64,000 nucleotides of DNA from Dendrocalamus latiflorus. Lineage: Eukaryota > Streptophyta > Magnoliopsida > Poales > Poaceae. The position numbers and the translations under genes are program-made. A model generated the notes under the pieces. It was given only the letters and a program-made list of their open reading frames with translations. It was not told where the DNA came from and did not search any database. The DNA is taken from the NCBI GenBank assembly GCA_017311315.1, contig CM029672.1, positions 9,404,463-9,468,462 of the forward strand. Reading direction: 5' to 3'. Shown one piece after another: positions 1 to 12,929 of this stretch (position 1 is its first letter; each line of letters opens with the position of its first letter).

Positions 1-1300
1 ACACGCGCACGCACGTAGTGTTCAGTTACACCACGACGAGAAGGAGAAGCAACCGACGCATGCACCAACCAACCGCCTGCTCATCACAAAACCATATAGA
101 TCATCACAGCGAAAAAAAGATGCAATTCTCAAGAAGTTGTTGCAGATTTTGCATTGATATTAAGAAAGGTATCATAATTACTTTTTATTTCTTGCAACCA
201 AAAAAATAATGCAAAAAAAGATAATCTTTGATGCAGTCATGTTAGGAAAGAAGATAAAAACAACCAGAAATTTGTTTTGAAACAAGAATCGGATAAACAG
301 TTGTTTCCAAACAGAAAATAAATCTTCCATGAAAACAACAAAGTCGGAATGGATGAAGACGGAGGTGTAGTACATGGGATCAATTCCTGCTGGTAAGCTT
401 CTCCGAAAAACACATCAGCTAGCTACAGCCGAATGTGTATGGTCGGCATGAGGAAACGTCAACAGTGGAATCTTTCTTCTAGGAACAAGTCAAGGATGTA
501 ATCTCGCGGACCTATCAACAATGTCATTAAATCTTAGATACAACGAACCTGGTAAGATAACCTCCAATATATAGACTAAACACAAAGAAAAATTAACTGA
601 AAGAAATCAATCTCTCTCTCTCCCCCCCTCTCTGATCTTTCTGACCCATGCTTGACCCAAGCTTAAGCCCTGAGATTTGTCTAGACATCGGAGACCAAAC
701 GGGTGTACAAATAACACAACAAAATGGTCTACTCTGAAGCCTTGACATCTGTCTCCAGGGTTTTGTTAAACATCATCTAAATTTAGGACTGTTAGATTAG
801 AAATAAAAATGGCCATGAATTCTCCCCCTCCCTCCCTCTTAAAAAAATCTTACCTTTCAAAAATAAATGCCTCCTTGATCTTTAATCCAATGGTTATAAA
901 TTTAGATAATAATTAAGAAGAAAATATTCGGATGATACCTAGATACTCCCTTGTCTCAAATGGGTGTGAAGTAATAACACACGTAAACGATCCCGCCAAA
1001 TTCCTCCAAGAACCACTCCATTAATGTGAAAGAATTCTGAATAAAGTGCTTTCTTTTTGAGACGTCTAAAGTGATTTTCACAATACACGCAATGAACTGT
1101 CTAGCTACACGGTACATCTTGTAAGGAAAAGAGTAAAACGTATCTTGGACTAATGGGAGAGCTTTAAAACAAGCATAGGAAGTTGTACAAACCACTGTTG
1201 AAAAAAAAGTGTGGAAGCACCTTCCGAAAAAACGTATTTTGGAGTGAATTAAGCATGACCAAAGTACATCTTGGAGTGAGGTGAGCATCGTCAAAGGCTA
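1..1300. other. Intergenic, no gene recognised
   Basis: AT-rich sequence with short spurious ORFs on both strands. A CT-rich microsatellite lies near 610-635. I see no splice-linked coding exons, domain motifs or transposon ends. Confidence 0.5.
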
Positions 1301-1604
1301 GCCTAACAAAGGCCCGGCCCTATAGGTGGACTAGGCTGGGCTCATTTCCTAGGTCCAGCCCGGCCCAGCCTAAGCCGTGGACCTTTCTTTTTTTTTTTGG
1401 ATTAGGTCAATTTTGGACCATTTGATCAGCTAGGCCCACCATAAACCCAACCCTTTGGTTACTCCTCCTCAATTGTTTACTGCATTCTACCAAACCACCA
1501 CCACGCCATCTTGCCATCGCCGCAAAACCAGCTTACTCCGTTTGCCTTCCATTTTTGCTCATGTCAATTTTGGACCGTTTGATCAACCTCAGGATTTATA
1601 CCCC

Positions 1605-1835
1605 CTCCGTAACCCGAACCCTTTATTTACTCCCTCCCGACTTTTTCATCGCCGCCGCCGCCCTAACCCTTTATTTACTCCCAACCTTCTCATCGCCGCC
1701 GCTGCCCTAACCCTTTATTTACTCCCTCCTGACCTTCTCATCGCCGCCGCCGCCACCCTAACCATTTATTTGCTCCCTCCTGACCTTCTCATCGCCGCCG
1801 CCGCCTTCCTTCCCCTCACCCTTTGTTTGCTCCCG
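1605..1835 (+). repeat. Minisatellite, about four degenerate units of 45-55 bp
   Basis: Each unit carries CCCTTTATTTACTCCC followed by CTTCTCATCGCCGCCGCC. Four successive copies differ by small indels. The array makes a proline/leucine-rich 212-codon ORF (1455-2093) appear, which I regard as a by-product of the repeat and not a gene. Confidence 0.75.
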
Positions 1836-2075
1836 CTACTGTTGCACCGCCGCCAACCCTTGCCGCAAAACCATCTTACTTCATTTGCAAGGCTAGTCTT
1901 ACCCTTTGGATTTCCCACCGATTACCTCTGCCACCCACGCATTGCGGACACCATTGCAGCCTTCTTTGCCTTAGGGCCACCTCATGTGACCGGCGACGCC
2001 ATCACCACCTCGGAGTCAAGATTCCTAACAGGGAAGCAAAACATGCACACAAAGCAGGTTGCAAACAAGTGTGAT

Positions 2076-2650
2076 CTACGCCTGACTAGCTAACAGATCT
2101 TCTGGTACAGGGACAGGAATCCATGAACGCGCCACAGATTCACAAAACAAAGCCGTATGTTCTTCTTGCCAAGAAGAAGCAAACAGGACAAAACAGAAGC
2201 ATAAAGAGCCATCACACAAACCAAGGAGAAAGATCCAAACACCAGAACCACCAAACAGGGTCGCCAAGAACTCAACCGATCGATCCTAAAACCGTCAAGT
2301 CAAGAACAACAGCTAGAACTAAGAGATCGCCGTGCGAAACAAGGAGAAGGATCAAATCCAGGAGGAAATTAAGAAAACAGTGCAGATCCTATGATAACAC
2401 GAACATACGAGAAGGAACAGATACATCAACCGAAATTATTCAACGAGAGACTGGTGTATTTTACCTTGTATCGAAGCACAACCGGCAACCAGAGCTCTTG
2501 CTCGCTTTACGCCTTCCTTTTGTCGTTTGGTGTTCCACAGGCCAAACTTGCATATGCGAGGGGCTATATATACGTGGACTGGGAGGGGGGAGGGGGGGGG
2601 GGCGAAAAATAGGTCGGCTGGAGGTCCTGGCGGCCCCACTTAAGCTTTGG
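2076..2650 (-). other. Possible promoter plus 5' leader/intron fragment without its gene
   Basis: Read on the minus strand, a TATATATA box near 2565-2575 precedes a C/G-rich leader, an AAGGTAAAATAC donor-like site near 2465, and then T-rich, stop-tolerant sequence of the kind seen in long 5'UTR introns of strongly expressed grass genes. No coding exon follows further downstream on that strand. A G-homopolymer lies at about 2582-2603. The assignment rests on general appearance only. Confidence 0.25.
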
Positions 2651-3246
2651 GCTGATGGGAAACAATCAACTAAAAATTTTGTACATTCTAGTCAAATTTT
2701 TTAACCCTCAGATCTAAATCCTAGCTCATCCTCACCCCTCCGATCCCCATCCAACCCTAACCCTATATCTAACCCCACTAGTCCACCACACCACACTCCG
2801 CTCCCACCCCGCCGCCACCCAGGGGTGAATCTAGGAACATGCAAACCTAGTGAATGGGGTCTGCCGAGTGCCATGGGTCACTAGTCGCATGGGTAAGGAG
2901 GCCCATCCACCGAATTTTAGGCAGGGTGGTGCACGAATCATTAGGTACAATTGAGAGGTTAGAAATTTGATTGATTTTAGAAGGAAAAAATAGTTGAGTG
3001 TGTATATCAATTCCGCAAAATTTTCTAAGCTGCCCTGTTCTAACGCTAAGTTCTGATCAATGCGCGTTGCTAATCTTGAGACAAATTGGGTCATCGCTGC
3101 CATGCCCAAGCGTGCACCCTCATCGTCGTCAAGCCATGCCGTGACTAGTGTTGGCCTCCAGACTAACCAATGGTGCATGCAAGGGTGCATGGTGCGAGGC
3201 TGTGGCAACAATGTTGTAGCACTGTGATGGTGTCGTGGATGTTATG

Positions 3247-6200
3247 GAGATTTTTTTTATGGATATTCTATTTTTTATTCGAAATAACAAAAATATACCC
3301 ACGCAAATTTTTTTATAAAATAGGCTCTAATCGCCTAATTATTGAGCGATTGGAGCCTATCGCCCAACAGCCATACGACAAGTAAGCATTCCGCTGGCCA
3401 TTGGGCAAATTATTGCGGTCGCCGAACAGTCGAACGACTGATTGCAGTCGCCCATCGGTTAAGTGACTGCACTTCCAGTCGCTGAAGGGTCGGACAATTG
3501 GAAGCGAAGACAAAGGACCGTGCGGCTTGGCCGCGTGGTGAATAGAAGCGATAGAAGGAGAGGAGAGGGAGAAAAGGAGACGGAGGAGGAGATGAAAAAG
3601 GAGAGGAGAGGAGAGGAGAGAAGATGAGAGGGAGGAGAAGAGGAGAGGGAGGAGAGGAGAGGAAGGAGGATAGGGAGGAGAGGAGAGGAAGAAGGGACTC
3701 TTGTGAGGTAATTTTTTTATATTTTAAATTTTGTATATGAAGTAGATAATTTATTTAGTGTTAGTATGAATAGAAAATTGTAGATGTAGATAAAAAATAG
3801 TTCAACTTTGGTATAGAAAATTTAGTCAATATAGTTTTAAAAAATTAGCAGCCGTAGTAGTCTGTAATTGTGTAAAATTTAGTGAACATAATTGTAGAAA
3901 ATTAGCATCATTAACAAATTGGCATGCGTACAAAATTGTAGTTATAGAAAATTCAATCAACGTTACGTAGAAATTAATCGTCTTTAGAAATTTGTAATTA
4001 TTAAAAATGCAGTCAATATTTTTGTAAGAATTTCATAATTTGCTTTGTATAAAACAATAATACGTAATATTTATGATTAATTATGAATGAATATAATGTC
4101 GTTAGTATGTTGAAAAAACATGTGTACTATTGTAACTGGTATATAGGCATTTAAATCGATATGCCCTGTAAATTGTTGAAACCATTATGAATTATTTGCA
4201 ATAGGGGACAGCTCGAGTAGCAAGAAAAGAGTGACGTTGGTGCGCGGTCTACTGATAGGAAGTTAATGCTATGAGGTTAGTGTAGTTGGTTACAACAGGT
4301 GAACGATCGGTGAAATGTGAATTATAGTACATCAGTACTTTCGTAGTGTGCAATGCGATTTGACTAGTTGCAAGATTGAAAATATATTCAGGTATGCCGA
4401 TACCCATTACATTGAGAGTGCATTATGGTGTTGGAACCGTTCATGAAGGTCTGAATGGTGTAGATTTGAGCAGTTTTGCGCAAGCCACTTTAGTATCCCA
4501 GACGGCGAGAATGCTTGAATCACAGATGTGATGCATTATCTTACCTGTATTTTTTTCATTGGACCCCGAGGTGTGCAGCGTCATCATACAAGAGCTTTGG
4601 AGCCGGTCTCCTACGGACATCAGATGAGAGTTGGGAACATTGATGCACACTGTTGCATGAAAGGGGTTTGTGCAAGGGTGTCGGCACCGTGGATACGAGT
4701 GCGTGATACTTGTGCAATCATGCCCAATAGAAGCTATGCAAGGTCGTGTAGACAGCCATCATCCGAGAGGTGTGAGCAGCTCGGGGTAGCTCGCATGTTG
4801 GCGAAGAGAAGGAAGATGCTTGTGATGAGGCCAATGCGATACATGGAGGAGAGGGAGAAAGGTCACGCCATAGTGAGGGTACAGGACAAGCCGATGAAGG
4901 GGAGAATATAGAGTACATAGTGCATCAGATGGAGTACGATGACCAGACGGCTTGGGCTGAAGAGGAAGCTGCATCAGATGGAGTATGATAGTCTATGCAG
5001 TGGACTTTTTGGGTCATGAAATCTAGCCAGGAGCAGTACACCGTGAAGTGCGAGCAGGTCGGTTATCCTTGGAGGGTGCACGCACGTAGACCCAAATATG
5101 AGACTCACTGGATTGTGTCGAAAGTGAAACCACACTCTTGCATTCTAAGTAGTGTTTTGGCGAGGCATCATCACCTAACGTCCATCTTTATAGCCAATCT
5201 GATGTATGGAGAGATAATGGAGAATAAAGATATAGAGGCCACACACATCGTGATAGCTATCGAGAAGAAATTCAAGTACAAAATTAGCTATACGAAGGTA
5301 TGGCGTGCGAAGCAGAAGGTGTTGGAAAAATGGTTTGGGTCTTTCGAGCGGCGTACGATAATCTTCCTTGTATACTTCAGGTGTTGCAGGACAGGAACCC
5401 AAGCACGTATATTGCTATGAAGGACAAGCCTTCTGTAAGCCTGCCAGGTTATGCGGTGTTGCAGAGGGCCTTCTTAGCATTTGGTGTGTGCATCAAGGCA
5501 TTTAGGCATATGCTGCCCGTGATCTCAGTTGACGGGACCTTTTTGACTGGCAAATACAAGGGCCAGATCCTGACGGCCATTGGCGTTGACAACAACAATC
5601 AAATATTACCGCTGGACATCTCATTCGTAGAAAGTGGGAATTACAAAAGCTGGTTATGGTTCCTTAGACAGTGAGGGTTGGAGTTGTCAACACTCGTTCT
5701 GATGTGTGCGTAATCCATGATCGCCATATCGGGAGGCTATAAGAAAACTTCAGGAAGACTCCAAGGAACCCTTTTGTTGGCTGGATATGACGAACAAATG
5801 GTGCATTTGTCACCTAGGGGCGAACGTCTTCAAGCAGTTCTCGAAACAACTATTGATGAAGATGTTCAAGAGGCTAGCTATGCAGATCCAATAGAGAAAA
5901 TTTGATGTTTTGTGAGCGTTGTTGGATAAGCACAGCAGGAAGTACGTCGATGAGAGAAACAAGGGGCCGGTCATGCCTGGGGCGACACAACCTTAATGCC
6001 TGACAGCACTCGATGAGCCTAGCGCAGCTGGTCCAAGGAGGATGAGGAGCTCTTGGAATATCAAGTGTTTCTTGTAGTGGATCGAGGGAGAACCATTGGA
6101 GAAGTGGTCGCTGCTGCACGACACCGACGACGCAAGGTACGGCATAATTACGACTAACCTGCGGAGGTGTACAATCTTTGCAAAGTGTTATTAAAAACTA

Positions 6201-6330
6201 TTCGAATAGCCACATTCACGATCATAGACATGCTCGAAGATTTCACACAAGGGGTATATTTTCTTAAAACAAAGTTGGGAAGAAAAGTGAATGTGTTAAA
6301 ATGGAAGAGCTAAGTGGCAATTATTTACTT
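3247..6330 (+). mobile_element. Degenerate MuDR-type MULE, left end visible
   Basis: The left end starts near 3247 (GAGATTTTTTTTATGG) and parallels the terminus of the complete MULE at 21898 base for base over much of about 60 bp. It includes the AATATACC and AAATAGGCTC blocks and the same GTCGCC-type short palindromes. As in that element, a GA-rich tract (3545-3700) and then an AT-rich stretch with repeated TAGAAAATT follow. A decayed MuDR transposase occupies about 4850-6330. I could not find a convincing right terminal repeat or target duplication, so the right boundary is only the end of recognisable transposase. Confidence 0.65.
4850..6330 (+). pseudogene. MuDR-type Mutator transposase, frameshifted remnant
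   Basis: Pieces of one transposase appear in shifting frames. An N-terminal DNA-binding region follows an acidic stretch (about 4890-5170, including YPWRVHARRPKYETHW). Next comes a segment with AYDNLPCILQVLQ, then the core VISVDGTFLTGKYKGQILTA (about 5520-5580), which holds the first catalytic Asp of the MULE DDE domain. A TNKWCICHLGANVFKQF-like segment (about 5790-5840) and GIITTNLAEVYN (about 6140-6170) follow. Several stops and frameshifts separate them, so no functional protein is encoded. Membership in the plant MuDR/MULE family is secure from motif order; autonomous activity is not. Confidence 0.8.
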
Positions 6331-6339
6331 GACTATTTA

Positions 6340-9300
6340 CTTATTATGTTGTTTCTCAAAGTTATGCTTTTCATATATTTACTATATTTCGAAGTCAACT
6401 ATTGCTTTGTGCAAAATAAACCATGATAGCCATTTTTTATAATAAGCCTTGCATATATATATTCAAATATATATAGTATACTGTGCATAACTTGCTAAGT
6501 ACTCCATGTGATTACCCTTACTATCTCCCTGTCATCAACAACAATTGAAGGAGAATCTAGTCCATTGTTCAAGGAGTACTAGGAGCACGACAACTCGGAT
6601 CCGTTCCTAAGTCAATTGACTGTGGCTGTCGATGGGTCATCATTGTCGAAGTTATCTTTATTTGGGCTGCAACTTTATTTATTAGTGCTATGCTCTGCAT
6701 GGCTAATTTAGTGTAAACTTTGACCACAGGGTCTCACCGGTTATTTTCTTTAATAAATTGGTACTGTATAAGTTATTTGTTGTGTATGGAATGATATTTC
6801 ATCGATGTTGTCATTATGTGCACTATCATGATTATAGACTAGAGCAGAATACATAGAGGGTATGGATTTGCATATTTAGGTCCCGACACCTTGACTCTGT
6901 GTCCATGCTTGGCCAAGCTCTGACCCAACTAGCGTCGCAGCTCCATTGACGTGCTCGGCTTACTCCATGCCCTCAGTTCCACCACCGCACCTAGTCGGGA
7001 TTCGTTGTGATCTACATCACAATTTGTATTGAAGTTAATTTGTTTGTTAGGAGATGAGTTTTTTTTCTATTTTTTATGTTATAGTTTTTCAGAAAGGTGG
7101 AAGGCTGAGGTGCTAGGGGTGAATGAATCATTGCCATCGCCACCAACTACAACTTTTATAGTAGAGAAAAGATAATAATGGACTGAAAGGATGATGAATA
7201 CACTACTTTGCAACGGAAAATTTATTTATTTGCCACCCTTACGACTCGGGTGGCAACAGATTTGCCACCCGGGCCGATTGTCAGTGACTCAGGTGACCCC
7301 ACATGTAAGTGACAGAGTCTCGGTGTCAATCTTAAGAGTGGCAAAAAATTGAATCTCCCGAGTAAATGTTTTATGAAGTTAAAGGTATTTGCTTAATTGG
7401 CTTCTACCCAAATACAGATTAGATACCATGAATATGCTGCTAGACACTGTTACAGAGGTAATGATATTCATTGTGTCATTTGTAGAAGTGGGGAGGAATA
7501 ATTTTGTTGCATGCCCATGCATTGCACCGGTGTACGATTAACATGGTATGGCAATAATTTTGTTTTGCCTCAACATAACAATCGAGAAAACACTTTCTAC
7601 CATTGAAAGGAAATGAGATCGAGTGATAGTTATTAGAATAGATTCTACATTTAAATAGATTAGGATGGAGTTTATTTGAAGAGATAAGAAGGTGAGTTTG
7701 TTGGAGTGTGTGTTTAAGGTTGTCCCAGTTCTTTTTTTTTTGGTGATCTTTGTTGCCGGTTTAATTTTGTGATGGGGTTTGTTGTGACTTGCAGTAAGTT
7801 GTCCCGAGTAAATCCGACGGCTGAACGCAGGGCTGTGCCGGCAAAATTTAGGGCCATGTACCAAACTATAAAATAAGACCTTTTTTCTTGATAAATAAGA
7901 TTATAGTAATTATCAATTCTACATACATATCTTAAGTACATAGTAATGAGAAATATTAAGAATTGTACATATTCTTTTATAATTATCAATCCATAGCACT
8001 TCTGAAGCTAAGTTAAATCCTCTATCATACGAAAGATAGTTTTTTTTATAAGGATCATATGAAGGATAATTATAGTTCATATAATGATATGGACAGTAGA
8101 ATTCTTCAATGTCCTCGAAAAAAATAATTCAAATTAGAAAAAAAGGATTCAAATTGAAGGAAAAGATTAAATTACCTAGGAGTTGTCGCTGACTCCAGGC
8201 GTACTGGTCCTGCTCCTGCACTTCTGACTGATGCCTGTCTACGTTCCGTTCAGTGCTAATAATCCATCACGAAAGTTAACGGCATGGGTTTGAATTGATC
8301 CCCTAGCTAGGCCTAGCTGGTAGCAGTTCGCATGCACCTGGTGATGAACTAATGATGGAGTGATGGCCTACAGCTGGTGGATCTATCAGAATTTAGGGCC
8401 TCTGAAAATTGGGGGCCCTATTCCCTTGCACCACTCGCACACCCCTCGACGCGGCCGTGGCTGAACGCCTCCCTTCTCAAACCCTGCCGAGGCAAATGGA
8501 GGCTAAATCCACGATGGTGACCAAGTTCATTGAAGCCAAGTCCTCAATTCAATTGCCCTTTGCTTCCTCATGTCCGGTTCTCAGGTCACTTTACCGTAGC
8601 CATGCTATATTTACTAATTCTAGTAATGTGTTTTTCATTCCTGTCCTACCTCTACTAATATAGAGGGAAAATTGGTCGTTGTTAATTTGGTTACTTTCCC
8701 CACATATTACCTATGTAACCAGAGGAAAAAAACATTTCCTCGAACAAACTCTCCACTGGACTAACCTGTTTTACCTCTTCAAATAACCCTAAACAAACTA
8801 AAATTGTTTATGTTTTTAAACAAACTCCCGCAACAAACTGACATTCGTTATCTCTTCAAACAAACTCACCTCTATTTCGAAAAAAAAACTCACCTCATCT
8901 CTTTAAATAAACTCCCACAACAAATGCACATCATTATCTGTTAAAACAAACAGAGCTCCCCCTCCCTTAAGGGGAAAACAAAAATCAAATTCACTCAAGA
9001 TGATGAAACAGATGAGATGAAACATGTATGACAGGTACAACCAGGGAAAAACCAGCAATTACCAGCTGGCAATCGCCGGTTACCGGAAAAATCGAAGGGA
9101 ATCGGGAGAAAAAACTATTCAATTTTTTCAAAATTATATTTAAATTTATAACTGCATAATTTAAATTTATTGTTTTTAGTATACCACTCAAGTTATCATT
9201 TATTACCATTAATTATATTTTTATTATTTTAAATGCTTAAGAACACTTGGAGAAGAGAGCTTCACTAGATAGTCAAGCTAGTAAGGAGGACTTTTTATAT

Positions 9301-9700
9301 ACAACATCAGACTTCTTACAAATTTCTATAGACATCAAGCTCCTTATGTATCAGGCTTGTTACTTCATTAAACAATTTCTAATTAATATTTGCATTATTC
9401 AAATTGCTAATTACCCATAACCAGTTTTCTTTGACTTTTCCTAGTTTTGGTAGCTATTTTTCCTGTTTTTGTAGTGATTTTTCCGGTTTTTGTGCTGTAA
9501 CCGTTCCGGTTACCAGTTTTGAAACAACCCCAATTCAAATTGTAATATTCATATTTCAATAGGTTTTTTGGTTTCCGGCCGCCAAGCGGTTTTTCTTCTG
9601 GTTCCGAGATTTGTATCCTTGGATACAACTATTTAGCAACATATTACTGATTAAGATCATACCTACTAATAAGGTGTTAAACAAGCTGTAAGTAAGATTA
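6340..9700. other. Intergenic, decayed repeats
   Basis: No coding gene is visible. CACTAC followed by GCCACCC/GGGTGGC subterminal-like motifs at about 7201-7350 weakly resembles a CACTA end. Repetitive CAAACTC/ACAAACT-rich sequence fills 8720-8950. Sequence at about 9060-9110 and 9420-9520 shares inverted GGTTACCGGAAAA/TTTTCCGG motifs and may be an old element. None has both ends and a target duplication. Confidence 0.4.
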
Positions 9701-9738
9701 CAACATTCCAAGAGAATCTAGTTGACTAGAGGACTGAA

Positions 9739-12369
9739 CTATTGTTGGTTTTGTTGCAAGGAAAGCTCACGAACTAAACCTTTACAGTACGAAATACACT
9801 TGGTTAGAGTTCTCTTGTAGTTGCATCTCCACTGGACGGCTATTTCCCATCTTTCCAGAGATCGCAGAAGTCGAACCGGGAGTGGACTGTGAGTAGTATA
9901 ATCCAGGTCCACGCTGTGGAATCGGAGGAATACAGCAAATTCTTGTTCAAAGCTTGACTGGTTCACATCTACTCTGCAGTTAGTGCTGTTCCGTAGCTTG
10001 CGTAAAAAGTTGAGCAAACTTTCATCGAGCTCAACAGTCGTAGGTAATTGCTGCAAAGTTTCCTCACATTTCTTGACCAACCATTTCATAATCTCCAGCT
10101 CATTTTCAATAGAAAGCAATGATCCAGAGTAAATCTGATGACTGAAGGCCTTTCGACAATTTGCGGGAGTTGTCCATAGCCTTAATGCACACAACAATGC
10201 AAATGAAGGGTATCCATTTGGCTGAATATATAGGGAATCTTTTGGCCAAGTACCAATTGTGCACAAATCCAAATCTAACTGAATGAATGTTTTCTCATTA
10301 GGGTTCTCAACCAAAAGAAAACCATAGTGCTCAAGAAGCTCCAAGTTTGTGTATGTCCCATAACCCAGAAGTACCTGTGCAAAATGAGAAAAAAAAAGAG
10401 AGAAGGCAAGAAAAAAATAAAGAGAGAAGGCAAGATAATGTGATAGGAGTAAAGGCTATAGAATCCTTTGGATGATAAGAATGTCAGGTTCTTGGCAAAA
10501 AATAAGAACAAACCTGCTCTCCTTTTTTATATTTTTTTCGCGCATAAAAACAGTATCCATTAGCATCTTCATATCTCCCATCTGTCAACCTCTCAGATGA
10601 ACAATCAAACTTCACCTCGTCCGACATCTCATTTTTCTGCTGGCATTTCATAACATTTGCCATATCTTCTTCCTCTGATGAAATATCATCATCAGGAGCA
10701 GCATAATTAAACAAATCACCAACAGGACATAGGCAGCCAGCATCATCCCATGCTATATGTAATGTTCGTGAGGATACCTTCAAGTGGCCAAATCAAATGT
10801 CAGAGACCCTACCAACAAGTAAAATCTAGAATGGGAATTAGGGCTAAACAACCTATAAAATCTTGAGTCAGCACAGATTCTATACAGTAACTACACAAGA
10901 TGACAACCTAGCACATCAAATAAGAAAGAGAACTGACATAAATTGAGCTAAAAATACATAAGCGACCATACCGTCGCAAAAGCCCAGAGCCACGTTTTAA
11001 ACAGCAAAAGCTTAGGTTTAAATTTCAATCCTTTCATTAGCGGTGTTGCTTGTTCCCAGTCTGATCTTATGGAACGAAGACCCTTTTGTGCAACCCAGAT
11101 AGCATCATCAACCTGATTGTTAAAGCGAAAATCATTAAATGATTTTGTAGCATGTAGAAAAAGAAAATGGGAAACGGAGAATTTGTTGACAGATCTACCG
11201 AGCTATACTTGGAGAGCTTCAATTTCAAAATTGTTGAAGGTGGCCAAGATAGTGTAGTAGCTAGGCAGCTGAGACAAATAGGGGTACCAACTAGAACTCT
11301 TCCCTTTTCCCACTTCAGCCAATAAGCATACAATCAGTGTCTGAACAAACAAAAAGAGACGATCAGGGAAAGTATTGAAAGAATGTTCAGAAGATGTGTA
11401 AAGCCAGATGATTTTAATTTTCATTTTATCAAGCAAGCTGCTACAAGTTTGAGAGTTTTTTTAATCTTGCGAGAACTGCCAAATTCGTGTAATAATTTTT
11501 TTTTTGCGAATTTGAACATAGAATTAGGTATCAATTATACCAGAAGCAACAAAGTGCGTAGCAAAAACACAATATATATAGATTTCCCTTTATGAATTAG
11601 TTTGCCATAATATCCAGCATTGGTTCTTGTGACTTGCTGTGCCAGACATCTTTTAGTTTATATAAAACGTAGGCCCTTCCCTCTTGGCACAATTTGTTCC
11701 ACCGGATTGATTGAGAGATGGATGCAGATGGCTCAATCAGTATTCAATGTTTGTGATGCTCCCTCAAATCCTATCGAAACTTTTGCCAATTTTCTGGTGA
11801 CTCCAAATTCAAAAACTAATATATTATGCTCCTACTTGCGCACCACCATGAGCAATGTACTCCTAATCCTCACTTGTCCCCAAGATCTCGTAATTTCGAG
11901 GGCAGCTTCACATGAGGATGCTTCAGTAAGAAATGATGTAACTTGCTGTAAGAAATGATGTAACCTGGATGCAGGAGAGGCGGGGGCGATGGGTGTGGAC
12001 GGTCGAAGCGATCATTGGGTCGTCGGCCATGACACGATCGCTGGTGAACAGCGCGGCGCGGGGCACGCGCAGCACCAGCTCGCCGCGCCGGAGCTCCTGC
12101 GCCGCCGCCAAGCCCCTCCTGAGGTAAAAACAAAAGGCCCGAGAAAGCAAAATCCGTGAGGTGACTGGTAAGGATAGGTGAGCCCCGAGAGATCAAGAAA
12201 CGCGAGAGGTTGAGCTGGGGTTTTGGGTTTCTTACCCGCCGGCGTCGGGGAAGTCGGCAACGACGAGGGAGTGGCCGAGGCAGGACGAAGAGGGGGAGGA
12301 GGTGGTGGTGAAGGAGGGCGGAGAGTCGGAGACGCCCATCTCTGCCGCCCACCGGAGGAGTGCCTCCAT
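9739..12369 (-). CDS. SET-domain lysine methyltransferase, Rubisco-LSMT-like class (SDG40-like)
   Basis: Six exons join in frame into 486 aa: 12236-12369, 11965-12118, 11209-11340, 10972-11112, 10514-10777, 9739-10374. All introns are GT-AG. Residues about 45-70 (GRGLAAAQELRRGELVLRVP) are the start of a split SET domain of the LSMT/SETD3 class. VGDLFNYAAPDD (about 205-216) is the Asn-containing SAM/active-site motif, and LLGYGTYTNLELLEHYGF (about 277-294) closes the SET domain. The rest is the helical Rubisco-substrate-binding-type domain. Length and intron pattern fit Arabidopsis SDG40-like proteins (about 490 aa). Members of this class methylate lysines on non-histone proteins; the substrate here is unknown. 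The ATG is the only one opening the conserved frame. A Stowaway-like MITE lies about 100 bp upstream. Confidence 0.9.
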
Positions 12370-12470
12370 TTGCGGCGGCGGCGGCGGTGAAGAGAACCCC
12401 GCTTTGGGTCTCAGAAATCCGAGGGCGTTTTTTTTTGAGAGAGAGAACAGAAATCTGAGGTTGATGAGTA

Positions 12471-12712
12471 CTTCCTTTGTCCTTTTTTTTACTTTTTATG
12501 GAATCCTTGCCGTTAAGTTTGACCATAGATAAATTTAAAAAAAATATATTAACTATACGAAATAATATCATTAGATTTATTATTAAAAATACTTTTATAA
12601 TATTATAATTTTATTAGTATATTTTGGTGTAAAGTTATAAAAGTAACAGTTAAAGTCATAATTTAAAGACTATAAAAAATAAAAAAATTGTTAAGTAAAA
12701 AAAACGAGGGAG
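12471..12712. mobile_element. Stowaway-like MITE
   Basis: A 242-bp AT-rich element is bounded by TA dinucleotides (12469-12470 and 12713-12714). Its ends are CTTCCTTTGTCC on the left and AAAACGAGGGAG on the right, an imperfect version of the CTCCCTCCGT inverted terminus of grass Stowaway (Tc1/mariner-type) MITEs. It sits directly upstream of the SDG40-like gene and may overlap its promoter. Confidence 0.75.
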
Positions 12713-12929
12713 TAAAATTTATGCAGGAGCTTTCTTGCAAGCTGGAAGTCGATGTGTATGGATTTCCTGATTCTCTGAGAGTTGCAATAGTAGCAAAGGT
12801 TCTGAATTTTCGTGGTACACTCAGTCACAAAGTTTACATAAGCAACTGATTCTATTCTATCTTCAATAATTTTATGATAATGAGACATGTACTCTAACGT
12901 AATCAACTTCATGTATTATATATACGACA

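Noticed and set aside
1455..2093. 212-codon plus-strand ORF rich in Leu/Pro/Ala
   Set aside because: It runs through a minisatellite; the coding appearance comes from repeated units without stops, and no domain is visible.
7201..7350. CACTA transposon end
   Set aside because: CACTAC and GCCACCC motifs are suggestive, but there is no opposite end or 3-bp duplication.
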